Of a stretch of DNA of 64,000 bases, positions 51,801-61,400 are shown piece by piece; positions within the stretch are counted from its first letter, which is position 1, and each line of letters opens with the position of its first letter. Both the position numbers and the translations under genes were made by a program. A model generated the notes under the pieces. The model was not told the origin of the DNA, searched no databases, and saw nothing but the letters and a program-made list of their open reading frames with translations. The stretch comes from Cyclina sinensis (taxonomy: Eukaryota > Mollusca > Bivalvia > Venerida > Veneridae). The DNA lies in assembly GCA_012932295.1 (NCBI GenBank), contig JAAONU010000001.1, positions 2,914,001 to 2,978,000 of the forward strand. Reading direction: 5' to 3'.

Positions 51801-54800
51801 TGGCTTATAAAGGTCTTTTCCTAACAAATATTTGCCATCTATGAAAGTTGTCGCGGTTTTGCAAATTATGCATGAAATGCTGACGTTTTAAAAAAGGTTT
51901 TGATGGTGATAAACTGACAAAAGAAAATTCAAATCAAAAAAAGTGTATTCTTAATATATAAAATCATCGTCATGATCATCTTTCAAATGGTTTCCTATGT
52001 TTGTTGATATGTTAAACTTGGAATTTGTCTGTTTATCAGTCACCTGTTATTAGTTTTCTTTGTTTATCTGTCAGACAGTTGCTGTTTGTGTGTATCATTC
52101 TGACAGTGACTTTGTTCATGTAATATACTTATTTACAGTTGTTATTGAAAGGGAAGATGTGCATATCATTTCCCTTTATCCAAATTTTAATGGTTTTTTT
52201 TTGGTTTTTTTTGTTTTTTCTTAATTAAGAAATGACTGCACTAAATTACTTATTTTAGCATCATTTTTAGAAATAAGATCAGTGTGGATAAAATGTACAA
52301 TAAGAAAAATATCCAGAAGCAAATATTGTCAATAAATCTGACAGCTCTGTTAGTGTCTATACTTGTATTCTGTGGTGGTACATTTAGATGGTCATTTTGT
52401 ATGATTGCACAGTCACCACTTGTCATAGGCTCTACTTGAATTTTGAGAGGATCTGGTCTGAGGTTTCTTGTTGCTCTTTTGTTGCATGTGCATTGGTAAA
52501 GCATCCTTATCCAGCGTGGTACATCCTCTTTGTTCTCCTGAAGTCCAAGGTGCAAAAGGTATATTGATATTGTTGTTGTTAACATGCCAACTGCAAGTTG
52601 AATACTGGCATACAGTTGTAGGTATGATACAGTTTGTGACACTCTTGGTATAGAGCCACTAACAGTGCTCAGGAATACACAATAGGTAATAAGCATGGAC
52701 AAGCAGTAGGTTATACGCTCTCCGCTTGATATAGGGAGCTTGAAAGTGAATATGTTCATCAGTGATAGTAAAGTTATTGGGAAAATAACATTCATTAGGT
52801 AAAAGAAGGGTCGTCTTTTCAAGGATACCACAAGTTCCACGAAATGGAGCTGATCTTTGATTTTTGAATATCGTACATCATTTCCTGTTAGTATCCACTC
52901 ATCATTTTCTTCGTACTTCCTTAGGTCAAGTTTGTCATTAGATGGTATTATCATAAGCTCATAGTCATAACTATACATCTTACCAATGACGACTTTACAG
53001 ACTTGTTCATCAAATGGGTAGTGTGTTATATCTACACGGCAGTATGATACCAAATTACCTCCTGTCATCCATGTTGATGAACCATTGGCATGCACTGTAA
53101 TTCTCATCCTTTCACCATTTTTTATTTCAAATAAGTTATTGATTGTGTTTGTGTAAACAATATCTGGAAACCATGTGTCTCTAGGTGAAAGATGAACTGT
53201 ATCAATACCTCCATAGAGAGCTGGGTTCCATGCAAGGGTATCCATAATCCATGAAAACTGTAACACAAATGTGGAGAAGAAAAGTTGTTCTTTCTCCATT
53301 AAACCTTGTACCTGTACAAGTGAGGGCAGCAGATGTACTTGTAAAACATTCGACTGGTTAAGCATTGGTCTTATTCCTGTATCCATCTTCTTGTGCAGGT
53401 CTCGTTGAAGCTTTTGAATATCAAAAAAGCTTCCAGCGCCAACAGATTGTAATAAAGTGCTGACAATTAAAATCGCCACAAGCTTATTCCTCATTAACGT
53501 CATTGTCATAAATGTTTGTTGTCTTTTGAATACTTATTTTCATTTTTTTTATGTCATTGACTTCATTAAATGGATTTCCTTTTATCTTAAAGACTATACC
53601 TTGGTTTTTCTTTTTTTACCTATTTATTAAGTTTGTTGTTGAAAATACCATTAAAAAGATAGTTATTTTGTCAGAATGCCTGGATGCACAATATGATTGA
53701 ATGCAAACTTTTCACTTTCAATACCCACACATGAAAAGTTGGAGGCATAAAGCATTGCTGTTCTTCATATGTATGTTCAGGTTGTAAGACAAAATCCTCC
53801 CCTTCATCGATTTTTGCTTATCTGGATAAAATCCCCCTAAAATAATTGCTGCATAGGACAAAATCCCCCTAGCATTTTCTCTTTCTATTAGAGTTTATTT
53901 ATCATCAGTACCAGTTGCCGATGTGACTGATGCCCCCTGCAGAAGTTAGTTATATTTAGCTTGACTTTTTTGAAGAAAAATATTGAGCTTTTGCTATAGT
54001 CATGGTGTTGTTGCCATTCCTGTCCGAAAACTTAATCATTGATAATAACTTTTTCATTTCTGAAAAGATTGTGAAGTTCATACTTTTGAGTGAAGGTCAA
54101 ATTATTGAATTTTGTTGAAATTGGCCGTAACATTGTTATTTGTAGTTGGATTTGATTCATACTTGGACAAAACAACACTTACAACAAAACCTACATGTTG
54201 ATACATTCAAGTGTGACTCTGACCTTTAAATTGTTGAATTTTGCTTAAATTTTAATAACTTTGTCATTTATTTATGGATTTGATTCATACTTGCACAAAA
54301 CAACACTTATGACAAAACTGACACATTGATAATTCAAGTATGACCTTGACCTTATAATGACCTTGACAGTCAAGACCAGATTATATAATTTTGCTGAAAT
54401 TGTCATAACTTTCTCATTTATTTACTTAGACAAAAACAACACTTATGACAACTCCGACATTTTGATTGTTTCAACTATGACCTTGACCTTAAAATGACCT
54501 TGACGGTCAAGATCAAATTATTGAATTTTGCTATAATTTGCCATAACTTTGTTTTTTATAGTTTGATTTGATTTATTCTTGGGCAGAACAACACTTATGA
54601 CAAAACCTGCATGTTAATTAATCCAGGTATGGCCTTGACCTTTAAATGACCATGTCCATCAAGGTCAAATTGTTGAATTTTGCTTAAATTGTAACTACTT
54701 TGTCATTTTTTATGGATTTGATTCATACTTGCACAAAACAACAAACCTGATACGTTGAATAATTCAAGTGTGACATTGACTTTAAATTAACCATGACCAT

Positions 54801-57800
54801 CAAGGTCTAATTATTGAAATTTGCTTAAATTGTCATAACTTTCTCATTTATTTATAGTTTGATTCATTCTTTGAAAAAACATTTATTATGACAACTTGGC
54901 CATATTTATTGTTTCAACAATGACCTTGACCTTTAAATGACATTGACAGTCAAGGTCAAATTATTGAATTTTGCTTAAATTAGCCATTACTTTAAATTTT
55001 ATGATATGATTTGATTCATACTTTAACAAGACACCTTTTTGACAAAACTGACACGTTGAGTTATTCAGGTATGACCTTGACCTGAAAATGACCATGATCA
55101 TCAAGGTCAAACTATTGAATTTTGCTTAAATAGCCAAAAGTTTGTATTTTATGGACGAATTTGATTTATTCTGGGACAAAACAACACTGAGATAAAACAA
55201 ACATGTTGAATAATTCAAGTATTACATTGACCTTTAAATGACCTTGACATTGCTTAAATTCACTGTATCTTTGCCTGAGACATCTGAATGGGGGATATGT
55301 GTCCTGTTGAAACATTTCTGGTTCATGTGCTCTTTAAAACAATTTAAAAATAAAAATGTAAGAAAAAGCTATATGATGTTTCATTCATATTGCCTTGCAT
55401 GCAAAATTTCTGAATCTGCTCTTCTTTATTAGGCATGCTTTTTGATAAAAGTTATGACATTATTTGGCTTGCCATGTTTACAAGACACTTATTGTACTTA
55501 AGTTTGTAAAGATGTTGACCCTGTTCTGAAATGAAGAAGATATGGTAGTATATAAAAGGCACCAGAATTATATCTCATTATGTTTCTTATCTCAAAATTG
55601 AGTCTTAAATGTTTAAATACTCAAGGGAACTGTGCTTGTTACTTCTGGCAAATATTTATCAATTATTGATAGTGTTCAAAGTACGGTAAGCAAAAGAAAA
55701 GGTTATAAGTCAGTTAGTATTCTGACATTGCTGCACTTCTAAACAGTGTCTGGTATGTAATCAGAAAACTTGCAAGCTCTTTACTTTCCATGCCACTTAA
55801 ATTCTTGTTTTTTGTTCACTTGCTTTCTGTATGCTTAAGCCATTCACAGGTCTTGTTATTTTTGCCTTCTTCTTTGGGCCAGTCTTTTTTAAGGTTAGCT
55901 AATCACGGCTCTTAAAAATTGTTTCTGTTCTTTCCTGGCCTGACTTCATGAGCCAGTTGTTGTTTGGTTGTTTTTGTTTTTTTTTTTGCCTCTTCTCTCC
56001 AGTAACTAACAGCTCGTACCTTCTCACCAGTGCCTTGAACCTTTCACAGCTCTTGTTTCCATACTTCTTATCTTATGCCAGTCTAAGCTCTTGTTGTTCT
56101 ATTGTGATTTCTTTAGCCATCCACAGCTCTTGTTTCCATACTTCTTATCTTATGCCAGTCTAAGCTCTTGTTTTTCTGTTGTGATTTCTTTAGCCATCCA
56201 CAGCTCTTGTTTCCATACTTCTTATCTTATGCCAGTCTAAGCTCTTGTTGTTCTGTTGTGATTTCTTTAGCCATCCACAGCTCTTGTTTCCATACTTCTT
56301 ATCTTATGCCAGTCTAAGCTCTTGTTTTTCTGTTGTGATTTCTTTAGCCATCCACAGCTCTTGTTTCCATACTTCTTATCTTATGCCAGTCTAAGCTCTT
56401 GTTGTTCTATTGTGATTTCTCTAGCCATCCACAGCTCTTGTTTCCATACTTCTTATCTTATGCCAGTCTAAGCTCTTGTTGTTCTATTGTGATTTCTTCA
56501 GCCATCCACAGCTCTTGTTTCCATACTTCTTATCTTATGCCAGTCTAAGCTCTTGTTGTTCTATTGTGATTTCTTCAGCCATCCACAGCTCTTGTTTCCA
56601 TACTTCTTATCTTATGCCAGTCTAAGCTCTTGTTGTTCTATTGTGATTTCTTCAGCCATCCACAGCTCTTGTTTCCATACTTCTTATCTTATGCCAGTCT
56701 AAGCTCTTGTTGTTCTGTTGTAGTTTCTTTAGCCATCCACAGCTCTTGTTTCCATACTTCTTATCTTATGCCAGTCTAAGCTCTTGTTGTTCTATTGTGA
56801 TTTCTTTAGCCATCCACAGCTCTTGTTTCCATACTTTTAATCTTATGCCAGTCTAAACTCTTGTTGTTCTGTTGTAGTTTCTTTAGCCATCCACAGCTCT
56901 TGTTTCCATACTTCTTATCTTATGCCAGTCTAAGCTCTTGTTGTTCTATTGTGATTTCTTTAGCCATCCACAGCTCTTGTTTCCATACTTTTAATCTTAT
57001 GCCAGTCTAAGCTCTTGTTGTTCTGTTGTGATTTCTTTAGCCATCCACAGCTCTTGTTTCTTTGTACCTGAACTTAACCAATCATTTTTGTGTCGCCCTT
57101 TCGAAGAAAAGGCGATACATAGGGATCGCTTTGTCCGTCGGTCCGTCACGAAAACTTAACGTTGGCTATAACTTTGCCATTTCTAAACATTATCTTATCA
57201 AACTTTCAAATTATATTGCTTACGACAACAGGGTCATGATGATGCCAAAATGTATAGGTCAAGGTCACAATTGACAGAGTTATGCCCCTTTTTGTACTTG
57301 GATTTTGTCATGAAAACTTAACATTGACTATAACTATGCCATTTCTTAATGTTTCTTTATCAAACTTTCCAGTTGTAATGCTTACAATTATATCACTTAA
57401 GACAACACCATTTCTCAAGGGCAGATAACCCTCAAATTCATTTTTGCAATGTTATGCCCCTTTTTCAAGTTAAAATTTCTTTGTTAACCTTTTTCTTTAT
57501 GTCCATGTCTCAAAAAGTGTCAAGGATATTCCATTCAAACTTGGAATACTTGATCACCAGCAAGACCCCTGCAAAGATTAAAAGATTATTGTACCCATGT
57601 CCCTGGGGTCACAGTTAGCCCCACCCCCAGGGGTCACTTGATTGTGCTTATGCTTATATATAGGAAAAAAAACTTCTTAAGCCTAGAAATAAAATGTTAA
57701 CTGACATGAGATGGGTAAGTACTCCCCCCCCCACCGTCCCCTCTGCATGGGGACCTGACCCCCCTCCCCCTTGGGCCCAATTTTTTTTTTTTTTAAATTT

Positions 57801-58292
57801 TAAAACATAGGTACTTTACTCCCCATCCTACCTCAACCTCCCCCCCTCCCCCCCCAAACCAGTCCACTTCCACCCTCTCTCTCTCTCCCCCCCCCCCCCC
57901 CCTGGGCCCATTTTTTTTTTTTTTTTTTTAAATTCATAAGTACTTGACTCCCCATCCACCCTCAAACCCCCCCCCCCCCCTTTGGCCTTTTTTTTTTTTT
58001 TAATTTTAATACATAGGTACTTGACTCCCCATCCACCCTCAACCCCCCCCCCCCCCCCCCCCCCCCTTCCCCACCAGTCACCCCCTCCCAGGCCCAATTT
58101 TTTTTTTTTTTTTTTTTTTTTTAAATTCATAGCTTCTTGACTCTCCATCCACCCTCAAACCCCCCCCCCCCCAACCAGTCACCCCCCCCCCCCACCCATT
58201 TTTTTTTTTAACCCACCCCGGCCTTTTTTTTTTAAATTTAATACATAGGTACTTGACTCCCCATCCACCCTCAATCCCCCCGCCCCGGGGCC

Positions 58293-58333
<41 letters not shown>

Positions 58334-58366
58334 ACATAGGTACTCGACTCCTGATCCGATTTTTTT

Positions 58367-58403
<37 letters not shown>

Positions 58404-58424
58404 CATAGGTACTTCACTTCCCAT

Positions 58425-58489
<65 letters not shown>

Positions 58490-61400
58490 CCCAAATTTTT
58501 TTTTTTTTTTTTTAAATACATAACTACTTGACCCAAATTTTTTTTTTCATCTTGTATGACTAGGTACTTGCCCTGCCCCAGTCAAATTTTTTTTACTTGG
58601 GCCTCTTGTTTAACTTGGCTTATAATTAATTAAGTGGAGCATGCTGTCTGTGGACAGGTATTGTTGTACTTTGACTAGCATGCTGTCTTTTCCAGAGTAC
58701 CCAAGGGCGACACAAGTGTTCCACCGAACACCCATCTAGTTTTTACCTAGCTCCTTGCTTGAGCCACTCACAACACTTGATCTCATGACAGTTTGTCTCT
58801 TGTAAGACCTAGGTCCATAGCTTAAAGGTCAAGGTCACAGTCACTGGTCAAAAGAAGAAAAAAATGATGATAGACCTTGTCCTGGCTATCACGGAAGGAG
58901 TTTAAAATACCTTGGCATATCAGTTCACCTTGATGAGATAGTGTGTTGCATGTAAAACCCAGGTCCATAGCTCAAAGGTCACTGGTCAAAGGTGAAAAAT
59001 GTTGACAATAGACATTGTCCAGTCCATAACTTCCTTGCCCATGAAAGGATTTTCAAATATCTTGGCTTGTTTAGTTCACCTTGATAAGAGGGTGTTTCTG
59101 GTTCAAGATCCAAATCCCTTGCTTAAAGGTCAAAGTCAGAGTGACTGGTCAAAGGTAAAAAATGTTGATGATAAACCCTGTGAGGGCCATAATTCTCCAG
59201 GCATGAATGGATTTGTATTTATATCCAAATATATGTCACCTAACTGTTATTTGCCTTTGTGGTATTTTATTACTTCCTATAACATCAAACCATCAAATAA
59301 AAGCATCATAAGCAGTATTCTATTGTTTTCATTTCAACTGTACATGTATTCATTCCAATGCCATGGAAGAATTTTACAATGACCTCTTATACTTGCAAAG
59401 TCTTCAACCCTGGGAACAAGTGGAGTGTGGGTGTATTCATCACTTCTGGGACAAGCTCTAGTTTTAGTTCACTTTCCTTCTGTTAAATCCAAAGTGTTGA
59501 AGGTCACAGTAAGAATAACCTGTCATTTTGAGGGCTCTCATATTTTTGGCCTCTTCCCAGGGGTCCTATTTATATGAAATATAATGTCTTTAAGAATTTT
59601 TAATCAGAAACTGTATTTTTGCTTCTGATTTTGCTCAGCAGCAGATCCACAGCCAGAGTACTCAGGTGAGCAATCCAGTGCCATCAAGGCCCTCCTGTTG
59701 TTAAATTCTAGTAATCAATATATGCCATTAGTAAATGCTCCTAGCTTCTCACAGTATCAAACGTCTATGGAAAAGCTCTTCATAAAGTTCCTTGACATTC
59801 ACCTTTACATAGACAAACTTACCATCTTGTGGGAACTATCATAAAGAGTTAATTAGTTAGAAATTGAATGTCCTTGAATATCTTCTGTACCTGATTGAAA
59901 ATTGTCATTGCTTGTGATACCTGTCTTGGTCTGAATATGAACTTTTATTTCTGGTTGGTTGGCTTTCTAACTAAGTGATGTATTTGCTTTGTAAAAGCAA
60001 TCAAGTGTGCTAACATTCTTACAAGAGAAGCATACAATTACATGATATATGTTGACACTATTATTTTAAGATTTTTGTTCAGATTTTTGCCACCCAAATT
60101 CCCATTTATTTGTTGTAGAAAGACAAGTTAAGCTTAATTTTAAGTTGGCAAGTCAGACAAAGAAACGAAAGAACATAATCTGAATTGGCTGTTGAACTGA
60201 AAAAAAATCAAGAGGCTGATGAATACTTTCATAGTTCACCATAATTTCTTTATTACATGGAGTATGGCCAGGCTATTAGATTAATAACCACAGCAAGAGT
60301 ACATGAGTTAAATGAAGACATGTCTTATAAAAAACTTAAGATGAATAACTTGTGATAAGAATGATATATTTTGGTGCTTATTCACTGTCTTGCATGATCA
60401 GGGAACACATTCTAGCAGCAGAAATAGACAAGAAATAGCAGAAATATTTCAATGTAAGACAATGTGTTATCAGCCTCAGGACAGCTTTATATAAAATGAA
60501 GAAAGGTTTCTAATACACAATATTACTGACACACGATGCAATGTCTCTATGGCAAATTATAATAATTAAATTAAAAATGAATTTGTGGCTTTTGCAGGGA
60601 AGTTCCTGACTCCAGACAATAAAGTAATTAAGTACCTCTTATAATACTGAAGATTTCTGGAGAGGTGCTGCTCTTATAGTCCTAACAAGATATACAGTCA
60701 TTACTTTTTACACTGTTTGGGAATTTTCAGAAACTTGATGGCCATGATACCAATCACATTCAATGACCATTCATTGGATCATATCAGTATGCAGCAGATA
60801 TTCTCTGGTTACCTGCTTCTTCATGATGTAGACCTCTTACTTCAAAGCTTGTCTGGGCTGCCGGGAACCAAATGTGCAGCAGATCTTCTGGACAATGTAT
60901 CTGAGGTAAATTTTCAAACATAGGGGGAAAAAAATGAACTTGAGTAAAAGAGTCTTTGAAGTATTATTATTTTATCATATCTTGTTTTACAATTGATATC
61001 CCAGTGCAGTATGTCACTTTAAAGAACCAAGTTTTTTTCTGCTCTAGGGCATCAATTTGTTTTAATATTCAGTTTAAGCTAAATGCCTGAGTGAATGAGT
61101 TATTGTTTTAATTTCAATTATTGAAAGATATCAAATGGACTGAGGCTGTTTATTTCAGTGCATCGTAACAAAATCTACAGGTGCTGTAGTAGCTGTGACC
61201 TTGACCCCTACAGCACATGCTTTGGCAAAGGTCATGTTGAAGTTGGGGCTCAGTCTTAAAATAAAGGTAAAAATAGATTCAAGAAAACTGACTTTTTTTC
61301 CCTTCATACAGACAGTAATATGCCGAATTTCTTTGTGTCAAGTATGTTTTGCAGTGGCAAATTTAAGAATGTACTGGAAGTATTTTTCTTGTACACATGA

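Noticed and set aside
57828..58148. Lys/Gly-rich minus-strand protein, and the Pro-rich plus-strand frame at 30384
   Set aside because: Both are translations of homopolymer C and T runs.
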